Position numbers and translations under genes: made by a program. Shown one piece after another: positions 1 through 5,755 of a stretch of DNA of 7,512 nt. Numbering within the stretch: position 1 is the first letter of the stretch; each line of letters starts with the position of its first letter. The notes below the pieces were generated by a model. That model was not told the DNA's origin, did no database searches, and saw only the letters and a list, made by a program, of their open reading frames with translations. The DNA comes from a bacterium (lineage in GTDB: Bacteria; Patescibacteriota; Microgenomatia; JAUYPR01), in assembly GCA_030695785.1 (NCBI GenBank), contig JAUYPR010000013.1, positions 1-7,512 of the forward strand, in the 5' to 3' direction.

Positions 1-17
1 AATTCGCGCGGTGTTTG

Positions 18-26
18 TGATACACT
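18..26 (+). promoter_or_regulatory. Extended -10 promoter element of the rpsF operon
   Basis: TGATACACT reads as an extended -10 element (TG, one base, then TACACT, 4 of 6 matches to TATAAT). It ends 9 bases before the rpsF ATG, so transcription would begin within a few bases of the start codon. No Shine-Dalgarno lies between. Any -35 box would fall at or beyond the window edge and cannot be judged. Confidence 0.4.
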
Positions 27-35
27 ACCCCAAAT

Positions 36-425
36 ATGCAATCATATAGCCTGACGGTGGTCGCAATCCCCGAGCTTGAAGAACAAGGCCGCGAGCAGCT
101 CGTAGAGCGTATTCGCGCGCTTGTGGAGGGGAAAAAAGGTAGCCTATCTGCGGTGGACATTTGGGGGAAACGCACGCTTGCATACCCGATCCGCCATAAA
201 CGCGAAGGAACCTATATCGCCATGAATGTTTCGATGGATCAGAAACATGTGGCTGAGACAAAGCGCGACCTTTCGCACATGGAAGATATTCTTCGCGCAC
301 TTGTGGTGGAGGAAGGGACCCTGACCATACCAGCAGAACCAAAAGCAAAGGAAGAAAAGCGGAAGAAAGTGGCTAGCCGCGGGACGCTTATCAAGCGCAA
401 GATCAAAACAATAGAAAAGAAATAA
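36..425 (+). CDS. rpsF: 30S ribosomal protein S6
   Basis: S6 binds 16S rRNA in the platform of the small subunit as a partner of S18. The 129-residue product has the S6 fold pattern: an opening beta strand (YSLTVVAIPEL), a helix rich in Glu and Arg, the WGKRTLAYPI segment near residues 43-52 that is typical of S6, and a last strand near residues 86-97. S6 is usually about 95-100 residues. Here a Lys-rich tail of about 30 residues is added, which probably contacts rRNA (inference). The identity is supported by the next two genes, since rpsF-ssb-rpsR is a widely conserved operon. The ATG at 36 has no Shine-Dalgarno and a -10-like element directly upstream, so it may be read as a nearly leaderless message. 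The TAA stop is followed by ssb after 5 bases. Confidence 0.93.
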   Translation: MQSYSLTVVAIPELEEQGREQLVERIRALVEGKKGSLSAVDIWGKRTLAYPIRHKREGTYIAMNVSMDQKHVAETKRDLSHMEDILRALVVEEGTLTIPAEPKAKEEKRKKVASRGTLIKRKIKTIEKK

Positions 426-430
426 ACGGG

Positions 431-1000
431 ATGGCATCACGCTCATTGAATTTGGTTCAGATTATAGGGAATCTCACACGAGATCCGGAGTTGCGGTATA
501 CACCGAATGGTGCGGCAGTGTGTACATTTGGGGTGGCGACGAACCGATCGTGGACCCCAACCGACGGAGGGGAGACGCGGGAGGAAGTTGAATTTCATAA
601 CATTGTGTCGTGGGGGAAGCTTGCGGATTTGTGCAACCAACTTCTTCGGAAAGGACGCAAAGTATATTGTTCCGGCCGTCTCCAGACTCGACATTGGGAA
701 ACGCCGGATGGGCAGAGGCGGGACCGGACAGAAATTGTGTTGGACCAAATGATTTTACTCGACAGCCGTGGACTTCATCCTGACGCAGGAGTGGTGCGTG
801 ACGATATCGTCAGTAGCGTCCGCATTGAGCAGCCTGTTGCCGAGTCAGCCGAAGAAGTCAAAGCCGAAAAAAAAGCTGAAAGTACTGAGCGTAGCCGAAG
901 TGAAGAAGTAGCCCCACCGCCCAAGGCGGGAAAAGGAAAAGAAGAAAAACCTGCAGTGAAAGCCGATGAAAATGTGAACGTGGAAGATATTCCTTTCTAA
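431..1000 (+). CDS. ssb: Single-stranded DNA-binding protein
   Basis: SSB coats single-stranded DNA in replication, recombination and repair, and recruits partners through its C-terminal tip. The 189-residue protein opens with an OB fold (about residues 5-112): NLVQIIGNLTRDPELRYTPN, then EFHNIVSWGKLADLC near 55-68 and RKVYCSGRLQTRHWE near 76-90. These are standard SSB signatures. Residues from about 113 to 180 form a charged linker rich in Lys, Glu and Pro. The protein ends in VEDIPF, the acidic-hydrophobic tip family members use to bind partner proteins. Translation is probably coupled to rpsF, because only 5 bases separate the rpsF stop from this ATG and the nearby GGG is too close to act as a good Shine-Dalgarno. 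A run of eight A at 867-874 lies in the linker. Confidence 0.95.
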   Translation: MASRSLNLVQIIGNLTRDPELRYTPNGAAVCTFGVATNRSWTPTDGGETREEVEFHNIVSWGKLADLCNQLLRKGRKVYCSGRLQTRHWETPDGQRRDRTEIVLDQMILLDSRGLHPDAGVVRDDIVSSVRIEQPVAESAEEVKAEKKAESTERSRSEEVAPPPKAGKGKEEKPAVKADENVNVEDIPF

Positions 1001-1004
1001 GGAA
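999..1004 (+). promoter_or_regulatory. Shine-Dalgarno site of rpsR
   Basis: AAGGAA ends 5 bases before the rpsR ATG and overlaps the ssb stop codon. It is the only clear Shine-Dalgarno among the genes of this window. It belongs to an internal operon gene that cannot be leaderless, which fits the pattern at the other starts. Confidence 0.6.
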
Positions 1005-1009
1005 TTTTT

Positions 1010-1270
1010 ATGGCTGATCAAGAAGAAAAACAAGAAAGACATGGGTCGAGGGAACGGGTATTTCGGAGGCCTGGGCGCTGTGCGTTTTGCAAAGAAAAAT
1101 GGAGCCCGGATTATAAAAATGCCGCTCTTCTGCGCAGGTTCACGACTGACCGCGGCAGAATTGTCGGCCGTGGGAGAACGGGCGTATGCAGCCGGCATCA
1201 GCGGGCACTTTCCAGGGCGATCAAACGCGCGCGTGAATTGGCACTTCTTCCGTTCGATGCGCACATCTAA
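1010..1270 (+). CDS. rpsR: 30S ribosomal protein S18, zinc-ribbon (C+) form
   Basis: S18 pairs with S6 on the platform of the small ribosomal subunit. The 86-residue product contains the core S18 pattern: the DYKNAALLRRF segment at 34-44 (DYKD in most homologues), GRIVGRGRTGVCSRHQRAL at 49-67, and the end AIKRARELALLPF at 70-82, which is nearly diagnostic. Cys24-x2-Cys27 and Cys60-x2-His63 are positioned to hold zinc, so this is the C+ type rather than the cysteine-poor form of Escherichia coli. The start is fixed by a good Shine-Dalgarno 5 bases upstream and by the 9-base gap after ssb. In many bacteria rplI (L9) follows rpsR; here it does not. Confidence 0.95.
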   Translation: MADQEEKQERHGSRERVFRRPGRCAFCKEKWSPDYKNAALLRRFTTDRGRIVGRGRTGVCSRHQRALSRAIKRARELALLPFDAHI

Positions 1271-1273
1271 GAG

Positions 1274-1279
1274 TAAACT
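1274..1279 (+). promoter_or_regulatory. Possible -10 element upstream of the S41 protease gene
   Basis: TAAACT (4 of 6 matches to TATAAT) ends 7 bases before the ATG at 1287, in the 16-base gap after rpsR. There is no Shine-Dalgarno in the gap. The match is weak and rests mostly on sharing its position with better elements elsewhere in the window. Simple read-through from rpsR is the alternative. Confidence 0.3.
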
Positions 1280-1286
1280 TTAAAGC

Positions 1287-2507
1287 ATGAATGACATTCG
1301 CTTGAAAACTGCCATTTTTTGGATTGTGGTTGCACTTGCGGTTGGGTATGGAACCGGGTGGAATGTTGCCAAAACCGATATTTCCCTTGACCGCAACACG
1401 TCATTTTTTCCCACACTTATTATCCGTTCAAAAGAAGCTCCTCAATCGGTCAATACTGACTTCAGCCGCTTTTGGAAGGTGTGGGAACTTTTGCAGAATG
1501 AATATGTTGATAAAAAGGCCATCAACGCGGAAAAAATGGTGAATGGAGCGATTTCCGGCATGGTGCAAGCAGTCGGAGACCCGTACACGACGTATTTTCC
1601 GCCCCAGGACAACGCGATGGTGAAAGAGCAGCTGCGCGGATCGTTTGAGGGCATCGGCGCCGAGCTTGGCATGCGGAGCGGAAAACTTGTCGTTATTGCG
1701 CCGCTTGATGGTTCTCCCGCATCGAACGCTGGGGTGAGGGCCGGCGATGTGATTGTGAAGATCAGCAGCGACGATGCCAGCGGCATGTCTATTGGTGATG
1801 CGGTTTTAAAGATCCGTGGACCTAAGGGAACGAGTGTGACGTTGACGTTGACGCGTAGTGGAAAAGAAGAACCGTTTGACGTCAGTATCACCCGTGATAC
1901 AGTCCGGGTCAAAAGCGTCGAAGTGGCATTTGAAAATGATATTGCGGTCATTCGGCTCATCCGCTTTGGCGAGCAAACCAACCGCGAATGGGATGAGGCA
2001 GTGGAAAAAATTACGAGCCAAGGGTTAAAGGGTATTGTGCTTGATCTGCGCAACAATACCGGCGGCATTTTGGAAAGCGGCGTCTACGTCGCCTCCGAGT
2101 TTTTGTCTTCCGGAAATGTTGTTCTGCGGGAAGATGGGTCAGGCCAGCGTTCAAGCCATGCGGTAGACGGGCACGGACGGCTGCGTGTCATTCCGCTCGT
2201 GGTCATCATCAACAAGGGCAGCGCGTCGGCATCGGAGATTGTGGCCGGCGCATTGCAGGAAGCAAAGCGCGCGGTTTTGGTCGGAGAGACATCATTCGGG
2301 AAAGGGAGTGTCCAAAAACCAGAGATTCTTGATGGTGGAGCCGGCGTGCATATCACCATCGAACACTGGCTCCTCCCCTCTGGGCGATCGATTCATGACA
2401 AAGGGTTAACGCCGGACGTCGAAGTGAAGCAAAACGGGGAGAACGGTGAAGATACACAAAGAATGAAAGCGATAGAACTCGTGGCAGAAAAGATTGCATC
2501 CTCTTGA
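1287..2507 (+). CDS. S41 family carboxy-terminal processing peptidase (CtpA/Prc type)
   Basis: A serine endoprotease of the tail-specific (Tsp/CtpA) family, which trims or degrades envelope proteins from their C-termini. The 406-residue protein has one N-terminal hydrophobic segment (about residues 8-24) with no clear cleavage site, so it is probably anchored with the protease domain outside the cytoplasm. A helical region with the family motif GDPYTTYFPP (97-106) precedes a PDZ domain (about 117-200), then the catalytic core. Aligning its GSASASEI and GETSFGKGSVQ motifs with Escherichia coli Prc gives Ser314 and Lys339 as the catalytic dyad and Gln343 as the supporting residue; all are present. 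It begins 16 bases after rpsR and is followed 22 bases after its TGA stop by a second protease gene. The specific substrate is unknown. Confidence 0.93.
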   Translation: MNDIRLKTAIFWIVVALAVGYGTGWNVAKTDISLDRNTSFFPTLIIRSKEAPQSVNTDFSRFWKVWELLQNEYVDKKAINAEKMVNGAISGMVQAVGDPYTTYFPPQDNAMVKEQLRGSFEGIGAELGMRSGKLVVIAPLDGSPASNAGVRAGDVIVKISSDDASGMSIGDAVLKIRGPKGTSVTLTLTRSGKEEPFDVSITRDTVRVKSVEVAFENDIAVIRLIRFGEQTNREWDEAVEKITSQGLKGIVLDLRNNTGGILESGVYVASEFLSSGNVVLREDGSGQRSSHAVDGHGRLRVIPLVVIINKGSASASEIVAGALQEAKRAVLVGETSFGKGSVQKPEILDGGAGVHITIEHWLLPSGRSIHDKGLTPDVEVKQNGENGEDTQRMKAIELVAEKIASS

Positions 2508-2517
2508 CTTATTGAGA

Positions 2518-2523
2518 TAAAAT
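2518..2523 (+). promoter_or_regulatory. -10 element of the HtrA-family protease gene
   Basis: TAAAAT (5 of 6 matches to TATAAT) ends exactly 6 bases before the ATG at 2530, so initiation about 7 bases downstream would fall on the A of the start codon. No Shine-Dalgarno is present. TTGCAT at 2494-2499 gives a weak -35 at 18-base spacing. TTGACT at 2504-2509 is a better hexamer but only 8 bases away. Confidence 0.45.
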
Positions 2524-2529
2524 AAACGA

Positions 2530-3672
2530 ATGCCGCGCCGTTGGTTCATTGTTGCCGCGATTGTGTTTGTTTTCCTGATCTCCTTGCTTTCCGGTGCGAT
2601 TGGGTATGCGCTGCGGACCAAATTTGGACTTCCTATCCCGACCCTCCTTGGTCAAAATCAAACATCATTCAGCCGTGCGGCCAAAGAAACCACCCGCGAG
2701 ATTGTGAGTGAGGAGTCAGTGGTGATCAATGTTGTGAAAGATGTTTCTCCATCGGTTGTCTCCATCGCGGTCTCACGGCGATCCCCAGCGAACTTCTTGC
2801 AAGGAATACCCGACAAAGCGGAAAAAGAGAGTGGGATCGGGAGCGGGTTTATCATTGAAGCAAAAGGCATCATTCTGACGAATCGTCATGTGGTTGAAGA
2901 TAAGAGTGCCCGGTATGTCGTGATCACGAAAGACGAAAAGAAATATGCGGTGACGAAAATTTTCCGTGACCCCAGTTTAGATATCGCCATTTTGCGGATT
3001 GATACAAACGGACTCAAACCGGTGGAATTGGGGGATTCCGCAAAGCTCGAGGTTGGACAGCTGGTCATTGCCGTGGGGAATGCCCTCGGGCGTTTTAAAA
3101 ATACCGTCACCACCGGGGTTGTGTCGGGGATTCGGACGGAAGGCTTGGAGGTTGGCGATCCCTACTCGCAATTCACGGAAAAATTCGGGGAATTGATCCA
3201 AACTGACGCGGCCATCAACCCAGGAAATTCCGGCGGCCCATTGCTTGATTCAGCAGGCCGCGTCATTGGAGTCAACGTCGCCGTGACGCAAGGTGCGCAA
3301 AACATTGGATTTGCGATCCCCATAAATCTTGTCAAGCCGGTGATTGACGAGTTCCGTCAGACCGGAACGATCAGCCGCGCGTATATTGGGGTACAGTATC
3401 AAATGGTGTCGCGGCTGCAATCGCTTGCGTATGACGTTCCAGAGGGCGCGTTTGTGCAGGAAGTGCTCCCCAATTCGCCGGCGAAAAAAGCTGGGATTGA
3501 GCTGGGCGATGTGCTGACAGCGTTTGACGGCAAAGCCATGACCGAAGATCAGCCGCTCGCGCAACTGGTTCGTGAGAAAAAACCGGGAAATGTGGTGCAG
3601 ATCGAGCTGGATCGGGATGGGGAAAAGAAAACTGTTTCCGTGACGTTGGGTCAAGCGCCGGTAGAGGAGTGA
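2530..3672 (+). CDS. HtrA/DegS-type trypsin-like serine protease with one PDZ domain
   Basis: An envelope serine protease of the S1C (HtrA/DegP/DegS) family, which degrades or cleaves misfolded extracytoplasmic proteins. The 380-residue protein has an N-terminal membrane segment (about residues 6-27), a variable stretch, then a protease domain from about 60 to 270 with the full triad: His120 in LTNRHVV, Asp151 in SLDIAIL and Ser234 in NPGNSGGP. One PDZ domain follows (about 285-375), with the GAFVQEVLPNSPAKKAGIELGD segment shape. One anchor, one protease and one PDZ domain match DegS rather than the two-PDZ DegP. No Shine-Dalgarno precedes the ATG; a -10-like hexamer does. The last 22 bases, including the TGA stop, overlap the 3' end of the convergent prfA. 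Confidence 0.94.
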   Translation: MPRRWFIVAAIVFVFLISLLSGAIGYALRTKFGLPIPTLLGQNQTSFSRAAKETTREIVSEESVVINVVKDVSPSVVSIAVSRRSPANFLQGIPDKAEKESGIGSGFIIEAKGIILTNRHVVEDKSARYVVITKDEKKYAVTKIFRDPSLDIAILRIDTNGLKPVELGDSAKLEVGQLVIAVGNALGRFKNTVTTGVVSGIRTEGLEVGDPYSQFTEKFGELIQTDAAINPGNSGGPLLDSAGRVIGVNVAVTQGAQNIGFAIPINLVKPVIDEFRQTGTISRAYIGVQYQMVSRLQSLAYDVPEGAFVQEVLPNSPAKKAGIELGDVLTAFDGKAMTEDQPLAQLVREKKPGNVVQIELDRDGEKKTVSVTLGQAPVEE

Positions 3673-4370
3673 GGGTGGAGGGCTTGAATAACGGGGTCGA
3701 GGTTGCCGTCTAAAATCCGCTCGATTTTTCTCCATGATTTTCCGATGCGGTGATCGGTGATGCGGTCAGCTTGAAAATTGTACGTGCGGATTTTTTCCGA
3801 CCGGTCTCCCATACCAATTTGTGTGCGGCGCTCCCCGCCAATTTGCTGCATTCGCTCTTCTTCTTTTAGTCGCCAAACCCTTGTACGGAGTTCCTGCATG
3901 GCAGCCTCTTTGTTTTGAATCTGTTGGCGTTCATCTTGACTGGTGACAACGATGCCGGTTGGTTTGTGCGTAATGCGGATAGCGGTCGCAACTTTATTCA
4001 CATTCTGTCCGCCGTGTCCCCCGGCGCGATACACATCAAGTTGAATGTCTTCTGGCCGGATGATGACGTCGGTTGGAGGTATCTCTGGGAGGATAGCGAC
4101 GGTGGCGGTTGACGTGTGAATGCGGCCAGATGATTCGGTTTCCGGTACGCGTTGAACTCGGTGCACGCCCGATTCATACCGTAATGCGTCATACACGCCG
4201 TCACCCTGTATTTTGTATACAAGCTGATTCTCTTCGGTTTGCGTCACGTTCCATCCGCGTTTTAGAGCATAGCGGCAATACATCCTGCCAAGCTCGTCCG
4301 CAAACAGTTCCGCCTCTAAGCCTCCGGTGCCCCCGCGGATTTCAAGAAGAATGGTGGTAATCGCGGCCAT
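3651..4370 (-). CDS. prfA: Peptide chain release factor 1-like protein lacking N-terminal domain 1
   Basis: Class I release factor that should read UAA/UAG stops and trigger peptidyl-tRNA hydrolysis. From the ATG at 4370 it has 239 residues against about 360 for the family. It begins close to the conserved RGGTGGLEAELFADEL segment, so the roughly 110-residue helical domain 1 is absent. What remains is complete: YESGVHRVQRVPETESSGRI with Pro-Glu-Thr (76-78) at the position of the RF1 PxT stop-codon motif, GHGGQNVNKV with GGQ at 120-122, and the RF1-type GDRSEKIRTYNF (188-199). An in-frame TTG at 4382 would overlap the rpmE stop as TTGA; I prefer the ATG because AGGG abuts the TTG directly. The sequence upstream in this frame is open but does not resemble domain 1. 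The preceding rpmE is a common prfA neighbour, so this is probably the genuine RF1 rather than a rescue paralogue such as PrfH. Confidence 0.85.
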   Translation of the reverse strand: MAAITTILLEIRGGTGGLEAELFADELGRMYCRYALKRGWNVTQTEENQLVYKIQGDGVYDALRYESGVHRVQRVPETESSGRIHTSTATVAILPEIPPTDVIIRPEDIQLDVYRAGGHGGQNVNKVATAIRITHKPTGIVVTSQDERQQIQNKEAAMQELRTRVWRLKEEERMQQIGGERRTQIGMGDRSEKIRTYNFQADRITDHRIGKSWRKIERILDGNLDPVIQALHPHSSTGA

Positions 4371-4378
4371 GGTTGGGT

Positions 4379-4711
4379 TCAACCCTGTGAACTTGAAGAA
4401 GCTGTTTTCGCACGCTTTTGTTCTTCGATCATTTCTCGGAGTGTTCGATACACACGCGGCTTTGCACGCTCTGGTTCTTTTTTGCGTTTTTGTTGTTCAG
4501 ACGCTTTTTGCTTTTTTTCTTCGTAGCGCGCGATGCGTTTTTGCGTGTCGATAAGTTTGGTGCCGCTTGTATCGCCCAAGAAAAACGGATGGCACTTACT
4601 GCAGATGTCGACGCGAATCTCCGGCACAACCGACCCTGCGGAGAACGCCGCACCACACACACAGGAGATCTTCGCCTCCGGGTACCATTGGGGGTGAATG
4701 TTTGCCTTCAT
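4379..4711 (-). CDS. rpmE: 50S ribosomal protein L31, zinc-binding form with C-terminal extension
   Basis: L31 is a large-subunit protein that bridges to the small-subunit head. The N-terminal 57 residues are classic L31: MKANIHPQWYPEAKISCVCG, then DICSKCHPFFLGD. Cys17, Cys19, Cys37 and Cys40 match the four zinc ligands of the C+ type. L31 is normally about 65-90 residues. This one has 110, because a highly charged stretch rich in Lys, Glu, Gln and Arg (about 58-104, probably helical) and a Ser-rich end are added. The start is set by homology to the L31 N-terminus; the upstream in-frame sequence runs through the end of the transporter gene and is not L31-like. The ATG lies 6 bases after a strong -10 element with no Shine-Dalgarno. 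The TGA stop is 8 bases before the ATG of prfA, so the two are probably co-transcribed. Confidence 0.92.
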   Translation of the reverse strand: MKANIHPQWYPEAKISCVCGAAFSAGSVVPEIRVDICSKCHPFFLGDTSGTKLIDTQKRIARYEEKKQKASEQQKRKKEPERAKPRVYRTLREMIEEQKRAKTASSSSQG

Positions 4712-4717
4712 GGTGAT

Positions 4718-4746
4718 ATTGTACCAGGAATCTTGGAGAAATTCAA
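4718..4746 (-). promoter_or_regulatory. Sigma-70-type promoter of rpmE-prfA
   Basis: This is the best promoter in the window. On the minus strand TTGAAT (4741-4746) is followed after 17 bases by TACAAT (4718-4723), with TGG directly before it as an extended -10. The -10 ends exactly 6 bases before the rpmE ATG, so the predicted transcript starts at or next to the A of ATG. The -35 overlaps the stop codon of the transporter gene. Confidence 0.65.
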
Positions 4747-5702
4747 AGATGAGTCCCTCGACTCCGCTCGGGGCGAGCCCGCCGTCCCACAGGCAGACGG
4801 TCATGCGTATGACGCAGTCCAAGGATGATACCAATAATAATGCATAGTGTCCCGACCAAAAAGAAGGCATTGGGAATTTCACCAAAGAACGGAATAGCGA
4901 TGATGCCGGCGAAGATAGGTGTCGCGTACATGGCTAGACCAACTTTTCCCGGCATTGAGCGCGAAAGTGCCCACTCCCATAACACATGGGCAAAAATGGT
5001 GGTGGCGATGGCTAAAAAGAGAATGCCGGAAAGCGTTATCGTGCTGACATCCGGAAGCCATGTTGTGCCTTGCAGATATTGATAAAGCGCAATCGGGGCA
5101 ATGCTAACCATGCCGACACAAAACATCACGCCCGCGACATGTGTTGGAGAGTAACGCCGCAAGAGCGATTTGCTTCCAAGGGAAAAGGCAACGAACGCGT
5201 TGTTTGAAAGAAGCATGAGAAGGTTTCCAATGAGTCTTTCTTGCGCATGCAAAGAGAAGTTGATGAGCGGTTCGCCAATGACGAAAAGTGTCCCGAAAAG
5301 CGCGACGAGGAATCCAATTTTTTGGAGCTTCGTGTACTTTTCTTTGAAAAAAAGTCCAGACGCAATAGCCTCGATGATTGGGATTGTCGCCAAAATCACG
5401 GCCGCGTCTAAAATACTGGTGCGTGCGATGCCCTCAAACGCGGCTCCGGTTGCAACCGTGGAGCCAAGAAAGCCAAAAAATGCGAGGCGGAAAAAATCAT
5501 GCGTTTGGATCGGTTTTTTCTGGTCGGCTACCCAGAGGAAGGGAATAAATGTGAACGCGGCGATGGTGAAGCGGAGGAAAAGGACGATGAATGGTGGGAT
5601 TTGTTCGACGACGACTTTGGCGATTGGGGTTGAGACGCCAAAAATGGCGGCAGTGGCAAGCGCGGCACCCCACGCACCAATGTGTATTTTGGACAGTCGC
5701 AT
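4743..5702 (-). CDS. EamA/DMT-family permease
   Basis: A drug/metabolite-transporter superfamily permease of the EamA type; members export or import small metabolites, and the substrate cannot be read from sequence. From the ATG at 5702 it has 319 residues with about ten hydrophobic segments in two repeats of five. The first repeat opens with AAIFGVSTPIAKVVVEQIPP and the second with the NAFVAFSLGSKSLLRRYSP region near the middle. The end of each repeat carries the usual small-residue-rich helices, such as TSILDAAVILATIPIIEA and KVGLAMYATPIFAGIIAI. A GTG at 5717 is a possible earlier start, but the ATG has a -10 element (TATAGT) 6 bases upstream. The last roughly 18 residues, after the final membrane helix, are Arg-rich and come from a GC-rich palindromic stretch at 4751-4800; they look like an unrelated read-through tail. 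Confidence 0.88.
   Translation of the reverse strand: MRLSKIHIGAWGAALATAAIFGVSTPIAKVVVEQIPPFIVLFLRFTIAAFTFIPFLWVADQKKPIQTHDFFRLAFFGFLGSTVATGAAFEGIARTSILDAAVILATIPIIEAIASGLFFKEKYTKLQKIGFLVALFGTLFVIGEPLINFSLHAQERLIGNLLMLLSNNAFVAFSLGSKSLLRRYSPTHVAGVMFCVGMVSIAPIALYQYLQGTTWLPDVSTITLSGILFLAIATTIFAHVLWEWALSRSMPGKVGLAMYATPIFAGIIAIPFFGEIPNAFFLVGTLCIIIGIILGLRHTHDRLPVGRRARPERSRGTHL
4751..4800. repeat. GC-rich cluster of short palindromes in the transporter gene tail
   Basis: Four short inverted repeats are packed into 50 bases: GAGTC/GACTC (4751-4764, loop 4), GCTCG/CGAGC (4766-4778, loop 3), GGCG/CGCC (4772-4783, an alternative to the previous one) and CCGTC/GACGG (4782-4800, loop 9). The stretch encodes the non-conserved C-terminus of the EamA protein and lies just before the rpmE promoter. 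No T-run follows on either strand, so it is not a standard terminator. It may be one copy of an interspersed REP-like element, but only one copy is visible here. Confidence 0.4.
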
Positions 5703-5708
5703 ACATCC

Positions 5709-5714
5709 ACTATA
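5709..5714 (-). promoter_or_regulatory. -10 element of the EamA transporter gene
   Basis: TATAGT on the minus strand (5 of 6 matches) ends exactly 6 bases before the ATG at 5702, predicting a leaderless message. A weak -35 candidate, TTGCGT, lies 18 bases upstream. There is no Shine-Dalgarno. Confidence 0.5.
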
Positions 5715-5743
5715 CACAACCCTTTGTCATTGACGCAAGGGTA

Positions 5744-5749
5744 TACAAT
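5744..5749 (+). promoter_or_regulatory. Possible divergent -10 element in the hisS-transporter gap
   Basis: TACAAT on the plus strand (5 of 6 matches) ends exactly 6 bases before a GTG that opens a 33-codon ORF. TTGACG (5730-5735) lies 8 bases upstream, too close for a standard -35. It faces away from the transporter promoter, so the gap may be a divergent promoter region. Confidence 0.35.
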
Positions 5750-5755
5750 GGGTGC

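Noticed and set aside
1442..2068. Minus-strand open frame of 208 codons inside the S41 protease gene
   Set aside because: It lies opposite the PDZ and catalytic region of a well-supported protease and has no recognisable domain or conserved neighbour.
3250..3735. Minus-strand open frame of 161 codons at the htrA end
   Set aside because: It is the complement of the protease and PDZ region and overlaps the true minus-strand gene prfA. No protein family is recognisable.
4379..4711. Frameshift hiding RF1 domain 1 in the sequence upstream of prfA
   Set aside because: The upstream bases encode a complete L31 with its own stop, and the prfA frame read upstream gives a short stretch that does not look like the helical domain 1.
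4751..4800. Palindrome cluster as a rho-independent terminator of the transporter gene
   Set aside because: The hairpins lie before the stop codon and are not followed by a T-run. A promoter rather than a terminator follows.
4418..4828. Plus-strand open frame of 136 codons opposite rpmE and the transporter tail
   Set aside because: The Phe-rich translation is the complement of the Lys/Glu codons of the L31 tail; L31 on the other strand is unambiguous.
5170..5733. Plus-strand open frame of 187 codons opposite the transporter gene
   Set aside because: It is the antisense of a clear EamA membrane protein. The translation is Arg/Lys/Ser-rich without a recognisable domain, as expected from the complement of hydrophobic codons.
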